Shown: positions 42,993 through 51,388 of the stretch, one piece after another
Layout: each line of letters opens with the position of its first letter
How positions within the stretch are numbered: position 1 is the first letter of the stretch
Assembly (NCBI GenBank): GCA_019358975.1
Contig: JAHHIL010000007.1
Location: 1-64,000 of the forward strand
Origin: Trichocoleus desertorum ATA4-8-CV12
GTDB taxonomy: Bacteria; Cyanobacteriota; Cyanobacteriia; FACHB-46
DNA length: 64,000 nucleotides
Direction of reading: 5' to 3'
Position numbers and translations under genes: made by a program
Notes under the pieces: generated by a model
What the model saw: the letters and a program-made list of their open reading frames with translations, nothing else
Told to the model about the DNA's origin: nothing
Databases searched by the model: none

Positions 42993-43637
42993 TCAACAGG
43001 TCATTTGTCTGGGATAATGAGGCCGACAAGGGGTACCCCAGCAAACTTGCCCCTCCGGTAAGCTGCCAAAGACACTGCTCCGAGCACCTACCACCGCATT
43101 AGCTCCCACTTGCACGCCAGGAGCAATGAAGCAATCGGTCGCTACCCAGGCACCGTTGCCAATTGTAATGGGGGCAGTGACTAAGCTGAATGCGGGGTCT
43201 TGGAAGTTGTGGCTGCCAGTGCAGAGGTAGCTTTTTTGAGAAATAACGCAGTGACGACCGACTTGAATCCGTTCGAGGCTGTAAAAGACGACATCATCCC
43301 CAATCCAGCTAGAGTCTCCGATCGCGACCTTCCAGGGGTAGGTAAACCGAGCAGTAGGCCGAATCACCACTCCTGACCCAATCTCTGCCCCAAATAGCTT
43401 GAGCAAAGTTCGGCGTAACCCATTGGCTGGATGAGGCGTAAGGGGAAAGGCGATCGCCTGCACCAACCACCAAAGCAACACATACCAGCCTGGGCGACCG
43501 CGATCGAATCCAGATTGATCGTAGTGTCGCAGATCCATCCATGGTTCGGCTTCTAGGGGTGTAGGCGGAGTAAAAGCCAGAGGCTTGGCGATCGCGTCAT
43601 TGAGCTGAGGTTCTAGGCCAGGATTGGGAGAAGTCAT
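42993..43637 (-). CDS. WcaF-like left-handed beta-helix acetyltransferase
   Basis: This 214-residue protein starts at ATG 43637 (MTSPNPGLEPQ). Hexapeptide repeats are seen in IGSGVVIRPTARFTYPW, VAIGDSSWIGDDVVF, ITIGNGAWVATDCFI and GVQVGANAVVGARSSV, with a conserved His in GSHNF. Such enzymes O-acetylate sugars of exopolysaccharides; WcaF and the cyanobacterial hormogonium-polysaccharide acetyltransferase HpsU have this layout. Its ATG overlaps the stop of the upstream glycosyltransferase (ATGA), so translation is coupled. It is the last gene of the 43-47 kb cluster. Confidence 0.83.
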   Translation of the reverse strand: MTSPNPGLEPQLNDAIAKPLAFTPPTPLEAEPWMDLRHYDQSGFDRGRPGWYVLLWWLVQAIAFPLTPHPANGLRRTLLKLFGAEIGSGVVIRPTARFTYPWKVAIGDSSWIGDDVVFYSLERIQVGRHCVISQKSYLCTGSHNFQDPAFSLVTAPITIGNGAWVATDCFIAPGVQVGANAVVGARSSVFGSLPEGQVCWGTPCRPHYPRQMTC

Positions 43638-44590
43638 AGAGGAGATTGGGTAGGCGAGGCTTCTGGTTGAGGTGCAGGTTTTACAGATTTGGGCGTGCTG
43701 CTTGTGTTGAGCTTGCCACCACAATCGCGTAACTCGTATAACTTGACCCCAATTTGGTACTCATACTGGCTCAATAAGCGCCCGTAGATGTAGCCCGCTT
43801 TGCCATCCAAAAAGCCTAGACGGATGATGTAGAACAAAATAAAGCGTAACAGTGGCTTAAAGGGTAACTGTACCCAAATCTTTTTCAAGAAGCGTTTGCG
43901 CTGGACTGAATCGCCAAACAAATTAGCGCCAATTGTCCCATTCTCACCGTTACCTGTAAGCAAGTTGAGGTAAACGCGAGCTTCCCAGTTGGAATAGCGG
44001 TTGTGGCGCTCTAACCAGTGGAATAAATCGCGGAAGTCCTCGTGCAGCATGTCGTTTTTTAGATAGCCGACTTTGCCTTCTAAAACCACATGTTCGTGAA
44101 CTTCATTGTCCCCTGTGTTGCGGATCTCCTCGGTGTTGAGGTTCTCGTAGCGGCCTTTAGCATGGCGGAATAGTCTGAGATTCCAATCGGGATATTTGCC
44201 ACCGTGACGAATCCATTTGCCCAAGAAAAACACTCGGCGATTGAGGTAGTAGCCGTTGCAGTCGGGTTGCTGAATCACAGCTGCAATTTCATCCCACAAT
44301 TCTGGCGTAATCCGCTCGTCACAATCGACGATTAGTACCCACTCGTTGCGGAAGGGTAGATTTTCCAGCGACCAGTTTTTCTTTTTGGGCCAGCGACCAT
44401 TGAAGTGGAATTGCATCACATTTGCGCCTTGGCTTTCAGAAATTTCTATGGAGCGATCGCTACTTTGAGAATCGACCACAAACACTTCGTCGGCTCTTGC
44501 AACACTAGCCAGACAAGCTGGAAGATTTTCTTCTTCGTTTTTAGCGGGAATCAGAACGGAGACTGGAATCTTAGAGAGCGTGGAGGTCAT
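43634..44590 (-). CDS. GT2 family glycosyltransferase (WaaE/KdtX-like)
   Basis: ATG 44590 gives MTSTLSKIPVSVLIPAKNEE, the beginning of a GT-A fold. DEVFVVDSQSSDRS and VLIVDCDERI supply nucleotide and metal (DxD-like) contacts, and DWNLRLFRHAKGRYEN resembles the LPS core glucosyltransferase WaaE group. A C-terminal hydrophobic segment (LLRFILFYIIRLGFLDG) suggests membrane contact. The frame is open to 44704, but that would overlap galE. It overlaps the acetyltransferase by 4 bp. The donor and acceptor cannot be told. Confidence 0.82.
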   Translation of the reverse strand: MTSTLSKIPVSVLIPAKNEEENLPACLASVARADEVFVVDSQSSDRSIEISESQGANVMQFHFNGRWPKKKNWSLENLPFRNEWVLIVDCDERITPELWDEIAAVIQQPDCNGYYLNRRVFFLGKWIRHGGKYPDWNLRLFRHAKGRYENLNTEEIRNTGDNEVHEHVVLEGKVGYLKNDMLHEDFRDLFHWLERHNRYSNWEARVYLNLLTGNGENGTIGANLFGDSVQRKRFLKKIWVQLPFKPLLRFILFYIIRLGFLDGKAGYIYGRLLSQYEYQIGVKLYELRDCGGKLNTSSTPKSVKPAPQPEASPTQSPL

Positions 44591-44673
44591 GGTAACAATG
44601 CCCAAAGTGAACGAAGGGTGAACGGAACCAGAGGAGACAAGATCAGAACGAACAGGACTAGAGCGATCGCGGT

Positions 44674-45672
44674 CTATGGGTGGCGCTTTTGGTGCCACTG
44701 CCAAGCGTGAGACAGAATATCATGCAGGCTGGAGTATTGGGGTTGCCAATTGAGTTGGGATCGAGCTTTGTCGCTACTGCCAATTAAGCTAGGGGGATCA
44801 CCCGGTCGGCGATCGCGCTCAATGGCTGCAATGGATTTTCCTATAACCTGTTGAGCAACTTCAATCGCCTGCCGCACCGAAAAACCATTCCCGTTCCCCA
44901 AATTAAACACTTCACTATTACCACCTTGCAGCAGATACTCTAACCCCAAAAGATGGGCGGTAGCCAAGTCAGAGACATGGATATAGTCGCGGATGCAGGT
45001 GCCATCTGGTGTTGGATAATCGGTGCCAAAAATTGACACAGACTCTCGTTGACCCAGCGCGGTCATGAGGACCAAAGGCAGCAGGTGGGTTTCCGGGTTG
45101 TGGTCTTCTCCCAGTAAGCCACCTGGATCAGCTCCCGCCGCGTTGAAGTAGCGAAAACAGACAGACTTGAAGTCATAGGCAACATCGAAATCTGTCAATA
45201 TCCTCTCCACCATCAGCTTACTCGTCCCATAGGGGTTGATCGGCTGTTGCGGATGATCCTCCGGAATCGGCACTGTTTTAGGAACGCCGTAGGTGGCACA
45301 GGTGGAAGAGAAGACAAACTTTTTGATGGACGCAGCTAACATCGCTTCTAACAGTGTTAGCGTCCCCATGACGTTGTTTTGGTAGTACTTGGCGGGATCT
45401 GTTACCGATTCGCCCACGTAGGCATAAGCAGCAAAGTGCATGACTGCGGCAATGCTGTGAGTCGCGAATACCTGGTCTAGTAGGGCGCGATCGCTGGTAT
45501 CTCCCACCACCAGTTCAGCTTTCAGCACTTGCTCTACTAAGTCTCGGTGTCCGTAGACTAAGTTGTCTAACACCACGACTCCATAACCCGCTTGTTGCAG
45601 TGCTAAGACCGCATGGGAGCCGATATACCCTGCTCCACCTGTGACCAAAATTGTGGGTTTGGCTTGTGCCAC
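44674..45672 (-). CDS. galE: UDP-glucose 4-epimerase
   Basis: This 332-residue SDR enzyme has the NAD-binding GGAGYIGSH motif, the SSTCATYG loop, the YGTSK catalytic Tyr-Lys, and the substrate motifs RYFNAAGADPGG and DGTCIRDYIHVSDL. It interconverts UDP-glucose and UDP-galactose for polysaccharide synthesis. The start is GTG 45672 (MAQAKPTILVTGG). It sits inside the glycosyltransferase cluster, 36 bp downstream of another GT2 gene, which fits provision of UDP-galactose for the same polymer. Confidence 0.94.
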   Translation of the reverse strand: MAQAKPTILVTGGAGYIGSHAVLALQQAGYGVVVLDNLVYGHRDLVEQVLKAELVVGDTSDRALLDQVFATHSIAAVMHFAAYAYVGESVTDPAKYYQNNVMGTLTLLEAMLAASIKKFVFSSTCATYGVPKTVPIPEDHPQQPINPYGTSKLMVERILTDFDVAYDFKSVCFRYFNAAGADPGGLLGEDHNPETHLLPLVLMTALGQRESVSIFGTDYPTPDGTCIRDYIHVSDLATAHLLGLEYLLQGGNSEVFNLGNGNGFSVRQAIEVAQQVIGKSIAAIERDRRPGDPPSLIGSSDKARSQLNWQPQYSSLHDILSHAWQWHQKRHP

Positions 45673-45708
45673 GCTGAAGTACCTACTTAACTTCTAGAAT
45701 TTTGTTGA

Positions 45709-46677
45709 CTAGTCAGGTTGCTTAGTGCCTGAAGTACTGAGTTCAGGTTGCTTGGGATCTGAAGCTGCTAGCATGCCTTGAATCACGGCTTGTAGATAAC
45801 CAATTTGGCAGTAGGCGTAGACAAAGTTATCAAAGCGCTGGGCTGGGTCAGCGAAATATTTAACGGATTTGTACAATCCTCTCACTAGGCGTTCTCCTCC
45901 CCGTCTCAGTTGACCTGCACCCGTACGGCCTGCAATTTTTTCGCGGTAATGCTCACTAATACCTTGCCACCAGCCTCGATTCAGGAACCAAGCGGGTTTG
46001 GTGCGCTCCAAAGAGACATTGTGAGCCACCAACGCATCGGGAATGTAAGCAACCTGCCAGCCCCGCTTTAAGGCTTGCTCGGTGAGGTAGAGTTCCTCGT
46101 TGGAGAGTAGGTTTTTGCCCACTCGCCCCAAATTGACATCAAAACCGCCAATTTGATCTAAGAAGGACCGACGCACTGAATAATTGAGGCCGCGCGGGGT
46201 CAGATTAGGATTTTGGATTTCTACGATCGCATCGCCCAAGTCGTAGTCGCCCAGATTTGCCGCCAACCCTGGAGATAACCAACGGGGAGCCGTGACATTA
46301 GGGGGCCAGAGCAGCGTTACCTTGCCTCCTGCGATCGCGAGTTTTTCATTGCTTTGGTAAGCTCGATAAAGCGCACTCAACCATCCCGGACTCGCTTCTG
46401 CATCATCGTCTAAATAGGCAATGAGGTCGCTCTTAGCCACCTTCGCGCCCGTGTTGCGAGCCACTGAGAGACCTGGAACTGACTCATAAATGTATTGCAA
46501 TCGCGGATCGGATAAACGCGCCTCGATAATCTCACGGGTGCGATCGGTAGAGGCGTTGTCTACCACAATTACTTCAAAGTTGGGAAAATCCTGCTCCAGC
46601 AGGCTATCAATTGCTGCGCCTAAATATTGTTCCCGGTTGTGAGTACAAATTACGGCAGAAATCTGCGGATCAGGCAT
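45709..46677 (-). CDS. GT2 glycosyltransferase, HpsE-like
   Basis: From ATG 46677 (MPDPQISAVICTHNREQYLG) this 322-residue enzyme has the GT-A core: FEVIVVDNASTDRT, LIAYLDDDAEA (DxD) and GGFDVNLGRVGKNLLSNEE. It resembles the hormogonium polysaccharide glycosyltransferase HpsE in overall pattern, which is my recollection and not a search. It is first in the four-gene minus-strand cluster with galE, a second GT2 and an acetyltransferase. Eleven extra codons upstream lack family features. Confidence 0.82.
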   Translation of the reverse strand: MPDPQISAVICTHNREQYLGAAIDSLLEQDFPNFEVIVVDNASTDRTREIIEARLSDPRLQYIYESVPGLSVARNTGAKVAKSDLIAYLDDDAEASPGWLSALYRAYQSNEKLAIAGGKVTLLWPPNVTAPRWLSPGLAANLGDYDLGDAIVEIQNPNLTPRGLNYSVRRSFLDQIGGFDVNLGRVGKNLLSNEELYLTEQALKRGWQVAYIPDALVAHNVSLERTKPAWFLNRGWWQGISEHYREKIAGRTGAGQLRRGGERLVRGLYKSVKYFADPAQRFDNFVYAYCQIGYLQAVIQGMLAASDPKQPELSTSGTKQPD

Positions 46678-46910
46678 ATAGTCAAGCTCCTGCAAGTCAG
46701 CTCTAAACACTTACTCATACTGAGCGATGCACTTGATTCAGTGACAACTCAGCTACAAAGTGGCTGTCTCAGCTATTTCTATTTACCTCATAAACCCACA
46801 ATTACTGAGTCAATTTTTGATGAAGATATTTGAACTAGAGCAAAGCTCTGACGAGTTAACTGAAGCAAAGTAGGCATGAAAATAGAGCCAAAGCCTTGAC
46901 TAGTCAGCAC

Positions 46911-47630
46911 TTATTGTTCTTGTAAGTGACTGTGAAGCACAATTAGCGTTTTGGCGAGGCGACCCAGACGGGCTTCTAGTTGCCGCTTACGAGCTAAGAG
47001 TTGGCGGAGGCGTTGGTGACGGGCGATCGCTAAACCAACACTGGCAACTTGCTCTGGCGGGCAAGGCTTGGCCCAAACTTTGCCATCTGCATCCAGACCA
47101 CAGAGTTGATAACCGGGTTGAGGAGATTCACAAGTCACGTTAGCTTGCGGTAGGTCGCAAAGTTCTGCCACATAGCTCATCAGCGAGTCTACCTCTGCGG
47201 GTTGTACTCCTGCGGCTTCCTCAGATTCTGCGCTCGGTTTGCGGGGGTGAGACTCCAGCCAACCGTCCACAATTGGCCCTTCGAGGTAAAGCTCTTGAAT
47301 TTGTTGCACCACTTGATTTAGCGCCGTATGCCAACCGGAAGCAATCCCTTCAATTTCCTTTAGCAAGTTCAAGGCCAGAGCGGGATTGGCAGAATGGCGA
47401 TGACTGGTGAAGTTAGGAACCTTGAGCCTAGGCAAGCTGGGAGTCTTTTGGTGGTCAGCGGGAAAAGGTTGCACCGCGATCGCTGTCTGACCTGAAGCAT
47501 CATGGTGAGGCTTGGAGCCAACCGTAAACGAAAAGGCACGATTTCCAGAAGAGGCAGGTTGACCCGATGCAGCAGCGGGGCTTTTTAACTGATGAAGGGT
47601 CGCTTCAATTCGTTGTAGGTCTGGTTTCAT
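46911..47630 (-). CDS. Conserved cyanobacterial protein, 239 residues, unknown function
   Basis: A disordered, Ser/Pro-rich N-terminus leads to a helical block (ALALNLLKEIEGIASGWHTAL), an acidic linker, and a small domain with cysteines (MSYVAELCDLPQANVTCE; CGLDADGKVWAKPCPPEQV). A basic coiled coil ends the protein (LRQLLARKRQLEARLGRLAK). No signal peptide or membrane helix is present. The GLDADGKVW loop resembles a short beta hairpin rather than a catalytic site. It is monocistronic, between the GT cluster and cobU. Confidence 0.7.
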   Translation of the reverse strand: MKPDLQRIEATLHQLKSPAAASGQPASSGNRAFSFTVGSKPHHDASGQTAIAVQPFPADHQKTPSLPRLKVPNFTSHRHSANPALALNLLKEIEGIASGWHTALNQVVQQIQELYLEGPIVDGWLESHPRKPSAESEEAAGVQPAEVDSLMSYVAELCDLPQANVTCESPQPGYQLCGLDADGKVWAKPCPPEQVASVGLAIARHQRLRQLLARKRQLEARLGRLAKTLIVLHSHLQEQ

Positions 47631-47823
47631 AATTTCGTTACATTACTCCTAGAAATCCGCCCTAATGCATAACACTCAATTCTCTGCCGAAATTTCTCTG
47701 CTTAGGAGTTGAGTTTATCGTAACTTTTTGGCTCGGCAAGCGATTTGAGCGATTTAAACGATTCAACTGACATTAACCTTGACGGCATTGTAACTGTTGG
47801 CGATCGCAGAAGCTTAAAATTTT

Positions 47824-47853
47824 CTCTGAGTTTGAGTAATCTGAGTTTGAGCA
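47824..47853 (+). repeat. Two-copy 15-bp tandem repeat upstream of cobU
   Basis: TCTGAGTTTGAGTAA is followed at once by TCTGAGTTTGAGCAA. It lies about 65 bp before the cobU start in a 286-bp gap with no other recognised element. Confidence 0.5.
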
Positions 47854-47916
47854 ATTCTAAAACACGCCTAAAAATCTCCGTATGACCCACTTGCCCATCT
47901 GTTCCGAGGCTTGTCG

Positions 47917-48504
47917 ATGAGCTTGCCATCCCATCCGCCTCATTCCTTGTGCTTGGTGACTGGGCCTGCTCGCTCTGGTAAAAGTGAATGGGCAGAAGCC
48001 CTGGCTATGCAGTCAGGCAAAGCCGTGATTTATGTCGCTACCGCCCAAACGAATCCCAGCGACCTAGAATGGCAAGCCCGGATTGAACGCCATCGCGATC
48101 GCCGTCCAGAAACGTGGCAAACGATTCAAGAACCCTTCGACCTAGCCAGAGTGATTCAGCAGGCACCACCCAACGTATGCTTGCTAGTAGACTCCCTCGG
48201 CACTTGGCTTGCCAACTTCCTAGAGCAAGATGAGACAGCTTGGGTGCAAACCCAACAAACTTTGCTGCACAGCTTGCAACAAACCCAAAGTCAAATCATT
48301 TTCGTGGCCGAAGAAACGGGTTGGGGTGTGGTGCCTGCTTACCCGATCGGACGGGCTTTTCGCGATCGCCTCGGAACTCTAGTACGGCATATTAGCGCGA
48401 TCGCGGGGGCTGTTTATCTCGTGACAGGTGGTTACGTACTCAACTTGACCGATTTGGGTACTCCGCTATCTAAAGCATTAGAGGGGGGCAAGAAAGAGCA
48501 CTAG
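47917..48504 (+). CDS. cobU: Adenosylcobinamide kinase/guanylyltransferase
   Basis: This 195-residue enzyme starts at ATG 47917 with GAGG 7 nt upstream. It has the P-loop GPARSGKSEWAE, the HRDRRPETWQTIQEP segment with the GMP-accepting His, and the LLVDSLGTWLAN Walker B-like strand. The later EETGWGVVPAYPIGRAFRD motif is diagnostic for CobU/CobP. It phosphorylates cobinamide and transfers GMP to it during cobalamin nucleotide-loop assembly. No cobalamin riboswitch was found upstream, and no other cob gene lies in the window. Confidence 0.92.
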   Translation: MSLPSHPPHSLCLVTGPARSGKSEWAEALAMQSGKAVIYVATAQTNPSDLEWQARIERHRDRRPETWQTIQEPFDLARVIQQAPPNVCLLVDSLGTWLANFLEQDETAWVQTQQTLLHSLQQTQSQIIFVAEETGWGVVPAYPIGRAFRDRLGTLVRHISAIAGAVYLVTGGYVLNLTDLGTPLSKALEGGKKEH

Positions 48505-48802
48505 AGGGAGACACTCAAGCGAAGCCCTAGGAACTGGAGTAGGAACTGGAGACAAATCGTAATTAATTCTAAAGATATTAGTTACTTTAGGCTGAAGCTA
48601 AGTTGCGAGAATTACAATCAAGCGCAGAAGCGATAGCATAGGATTAATCCTCACTCTGAGAGACTTTCAAGACTTCAAGCTCAACCTTAAGCGAGAAGCC
48701 TAAATGTTAAAATATGTGCCATAAATTTAAGCAAATTGAATTAATTCGTTAAGCAGTATTAACCCTCTCATGACTTGGTAAAACCAAGGGCTGGTTACAC
48801 TT

Positions 48803-49261
48803 ATGGCATCGGAACATCAAGTTAGACAGTATCTGGCTTACTGGTTTCAGTTAGGTAAGCCAGTGGTCATTGATCACGGTCAAACTGCTTTACTGCCACA
48901 ACCTGTCATTCAAGGCGATCGCTACAGCCAAGAATTTGAGGATTGCTGGCAACTCGTCCGCGCTCCCGAATCAGGAGACTGCTATCTAGATGGCACCCAC
49001 CAAACCATCGCCGAATTGCTTTCCCCAAGTTGGGAGGTTATGGGTTGTGCCCGTTGCTCTATGCCAGTGCCCATGCCTACCATCGGCACCCCTGATTTAG
49101 AATGTCCCTGCATCGACCTACCGAGCTGGCCCAACCTGGAAGTGCCCATGCCCCGCGCCCCCATCAGTAGCCAATCTCGGTTAATCGAAATTCGCGATCG
49201 CTTAATGAAAAGCCAGCGACATCAGGCGATCGCTGAAGAAAACGAGTCGAGAGCCAGTTAG
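48803..49261 (+). CDS. Conserved cyanobacterial protein, 152 residues, unknown function
   Basis: The protein starts MASEHQVRQYLAYWFQLGKP. It has a middle domain with a strand-rich WQLVRAPESGDCYLDGTHQT segment and an unusual Met/Pro/Cys stretch (GCARCSMPVPMPTIG, LECPCIDLPSWPNLE). That stretch has four cysteines in two CxxC/CxC-like pairs and could bind metal. A basic helix ends it. Single gene; 298 bp upstream hold no recognised element; a dispersed palindromic repeat follows. Confidence 0.65.
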   Translation: MASEHQVRQYLAYWFQLGKPVVIDHGQTALLPQPVIQGDRYSQEFEDCWQLVRAPESGDCYLDGTHQTIAELLSPSWEVMGCARCSMPVPMPTIGTPDLECPCIDLPSWPNLEVPMPRAPISSQSRLIEIRDRLMKSQRHQAIAEENESRAS

Positions 49262-49268
49262 GCATTGG

Positions 49269-49343
49269 ACCTAACCCCCAGCCCCTTCCCTTCAAGGGAA
49301 GGGGAGCTAGAATTCAAAGTCCCTCTTCTACGTGGAGAGGGGC
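49269..49343 (+). repeat. Dispersed palindromic repeat, copy B
   Basis: It begins ACCTAACCCCCAG, then CCCCTTCCCT (49282-49291) pairs with AGGGAAGGGG (49295-49304). A second hairpin, CCCTCT (49321-49326) with AGAGGG (49336-49341), follows. It lies between convergent genes and could end both transcripts. Confidence 0.7.
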
Positions 49344-49346
49344 TAG

Positions 49347-50303
49347 CTACGAAGTTGAAACTAGCTCTGTAGCTTGCCGTCGGGGGACTTCATAGGTAAA
49401 GAAATCGTAGGCCATTTCTGTATTAGGAAAAATAGCCCGCGCTTCCGCTTGCAAATCGCTCAGTTGAATTGCATTACCCGGAGCGTAACGGGGACTAAAA
49501 TGCGTCATGATCAACTGCTTAGCCTGAGCTGCCAGCGCCACCTGAGCCGCCATCGTCGAAGTGGAATGTAAGCGTTGATAAGCCAACTCCGCATCCTGGT
49601 GAGCAAATGTGGCCTCATGGATCACCACATCCGCTTCTTGGGCTAGCTCCACCGCCTCCTCGCAAAAAATTGTGTCTGTGCAGTAAGCGATCTTTCGACC
49701 CGCTTCCGTGGGGCCACAGAGTTCGGCTCCATTAATCTTGCGGCCATCAGGTAGCGTCACCATCTCGCCCCGCTTCAGCTTGCCATAGAGCGGCCCCGAA
49801 GGAATTCCTAGAGCCTTTGCCTTCTCTACATCGAAGCGCCCAACCCGATCCTTCTCTACCACCCGATAGCCAAAACTCGTCACCCGATGCTTTAGCGGGC
49901 CACAACTAACCACAAACTCATCGTCTTCATAGATCACGCCCGGCTGCACCGTATGCACCTTGATCGGATAAGAAAAGTGCGTCTGTGAATAACGACCGCT
50001 GGCCCGCAGATATTCATCCAGTCCTGGGGGGCCGTAAATATCAATTCGAGTCGGGCTTCCCGCCAAACCACAGCTAGCCAGTAAACCCATCAAGCCAAAG
50101 ATGTGATCTCCGTGCATGTGGGTGATAAAAATGCGGCTCAACTGACTGACCTTGAGGTCACTACGGAGAAATTGATGTTGAGTCCCTTCCCCACAATCAA
50201 ACAGCCAAACCTCCGCCCGCTGCGGTAAACGAAGGGCCACGCTCGAAACATTGCGCGATCGCGTGGGGACTCCAGAGCTAGTTCCTAAAAACGTTATCTG
50301 CAA
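49347..50303 (-). CDS. rnz: Ribonuclease Z (tRNA 3' processing)
   Basis: From TTG 50303 the protein is 318 residues and begins [15 protein letters not shown], the family's usual N-terminus. The zinc-binding HMHGDH motif, GLMGLL, an EATFAHQD His/Asp segment and THFSPRY are all present. It removes the 3' trailer from tRNA precursors. A GGAG lies about 11 nt before the TTG; no ATG gives a sensible N-terminus, since the open extension to 50483 is Trp/Arg-rich noise. It is 124 bp downstream of the DUF3593 gene on the same strand. Confidence 0.92.
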   Translation of the reverse strand: MQITFLGTSSGVPTRSRNVSSVALRLPQRAEVWLFDCGEGTQHQFLRSDLKVSQLSRIFITHMHGDHIFGLMGLLASCGLAGSPTRIDIYGPPGLDEYLRASGRYSQTHFSYPIKVHTVQPGVIYEDDEFVVSCGPLKHRVTSFGYRVVEKDRVGRFDVEKAKALGIPSGPLYGKLKRGEMVTLPDGRKINGAELCGPTEAGRKIAYCTDTIFCEEAVELAQEADVVIHEATFAHQDAELAYQRLHSTSTMAAQVALAAQAKQLIMTHFSPRYAPGNAIQLSDLQAEARAIFPNTEMAYDFFTYEVPRRQATELVSTS

Positions 50304-50427
50304 AGCCGAGTTAACTCCAATGTTTCTAGTTGTGGCGTTTTGACTGGTGGCGTGTTCACTTCTCGCAACTTGCCAATTGCTTTCCCAACTATAGCCGAGA
50401 ATCCTGGTGCCACGGCAAAGAGAGCAC

Positions 50428-50721
50428 TTAGGGCAGCGATCGCTGCTTCTCCACCACCGCCTGCCGAAACCCCACCACCACAAAAATATTCGACAGAGTC
50501 AAGAACAACTCCGCCCCCCCATGTAGCCAATCAATATCCGCCAAATTCGCCCCATAAGCCACCTTGGCATAAATACCCGCCGGAATCGTCACCGCCACAA
50601 ACAGCAACGTCAAATAAAACCCAATCAAAGCTAAGCGAGGCGTCTGCCCAGACCGAGTCAGAAACCAGAGAAAACCCAAGTAGGGAAACAGCGAGATAGC
50701 GAAGAGAGATTCTTTGGACAT
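50428..50721 (-). CDS. DUF3593-family membrane protein
   Basis: This 97-residue protein has three hydrophobic helices ([58 protein letters not shown]). The pattern matches the DUF3593 family of cyanobacteria and plastids, whose function is unknown. It lies downstream of ycf49 (DUF2499) on the same strand with a 232-bp spacer containing heptamer repeats. The paired occurrence of the two families suggests a shared membrane role. Confidence 0.72.
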   Translation of the reverse strand: MSKESLFAISLFPYLGFLWFLTRSGQTPRLALIGFYLTLLFVAVTIPAGIYAKVAYGANLADIDWLHGGAELFLTLSNIFVVVGFRQAVVEKQRSLP

Positions 50722-50729
50722 GAGGGGAA

Positions 50730-50796
50730 GGGATGAAGGAGGAAGGATGAGGGAGGAAAGAAAAAGGAGGAAGGATGAGGGAGGAAGGATGAAAGA
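50730..50796. repeat. GGATGAA/GGATGAG-type heptamer tract
   Basis: Purine-rich degenerate heptamers (GGATGAAGGAGGAAGGATGA and similar) fill the spacer just upstream of the DUF3593 start. They are the reverse complement of the TTCATCC units inserted in hemW. Confidence 0.6.
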
Positions 50797-50953
50797 AGAG
50801 TTAAAAGTTGGGCTTTAGGAATTTGGCTGGATATCGAAATACTCACAGCTAGACCCGTCTGGAGGGGGTCTGGGGGACGCAACCGTCCCTCAGCGGGGTT
50901 TGGGGGCGAGTGCCCTCAAGGCTCGGATTTTAGAGTAAAAACAACCCACAACA

Positions 50954-51280
50954 TTATTTTGAGTCCAAAGGTGGCACCACATCACCCTTACGGCTGGCCC
51001 GCCAAATCCACCAACCCGCAAACAACAACGTAAAATTCCCCACCACCGTCATCGCCGCCTGAAATGTCACCAACCACTCCAAAGAAGCAGGATTATCAAA
51101 AAAGTGCCAAGTACAAGCACACATTGCACTCACCAAAGCAGGCAACATTCCCAACGAAAGCGATCGCCAAGCCCGATTTTGGCTCACCTCAGCATACGTC
51201 CAGATTAGCCAAATCGCCGCCATCCACTCCAGCACACTAGAAATATGAATAATCCAAGTAGGAATTGAAAGTGCGTGCAT
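50954..51280 (-). CDS. ycf49: Ycf49 (DUF2499) membrane protein
   Basis: From ATG 51280 (MHALSIPTWIIHISSVLEW) the protein has 108 residues and three membrane helices. WHFFDN, with a conserved aromatic/His pair, follows the second. This is the cyanobacterial/plastid Ycf49 family; its function is not established. The 10 extra codons available upstream lack conservation features. It is divergent from csaB across about 108 bp and upstream of the DUF3593 gene. Confidence 0.78.
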   Translation of the reverse strand: MHALSIPTWIIHISSVLEWMAAIWLIWTYAEVSQNRAWRSLSLGMLPALVSAMCACTWHFFDNPASLEWLVTFQAAMTVVGNFTLLFAGWWIWRASRKGDVVPPLDSK

Positions 51281-51388
51281 GTTACGCCTCACCCAAATTG
51301 CTGCCGACACAAAACCGTGTCACTAACTTTTTATGCTACCGCTTCCAGAACTCCGGTATTGTAAGGTTGACAGTACGGGAGTCAGAGG

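Noticed and set aside
47630..47917. Cobalamin riboswitch upstream of cobU
   Set aside because: No B12-box-like conserved word or extended pairing was found in the 286-bp gap.
47702..47929. 75-codon minus-strand frame upstream of cobU
   Set aside because: It is Ser/Leu/Lys-biased, partly encoded by the 15-bp tandem repeat, and overlaps the cobU start.
50658..50882. 74-codon minus-strand frame over the heptamer tract
   Set aside because: Ser/Phe/Pro runs come from the purine-rich repeat; it overlaps the DUF3593 start in another frame.
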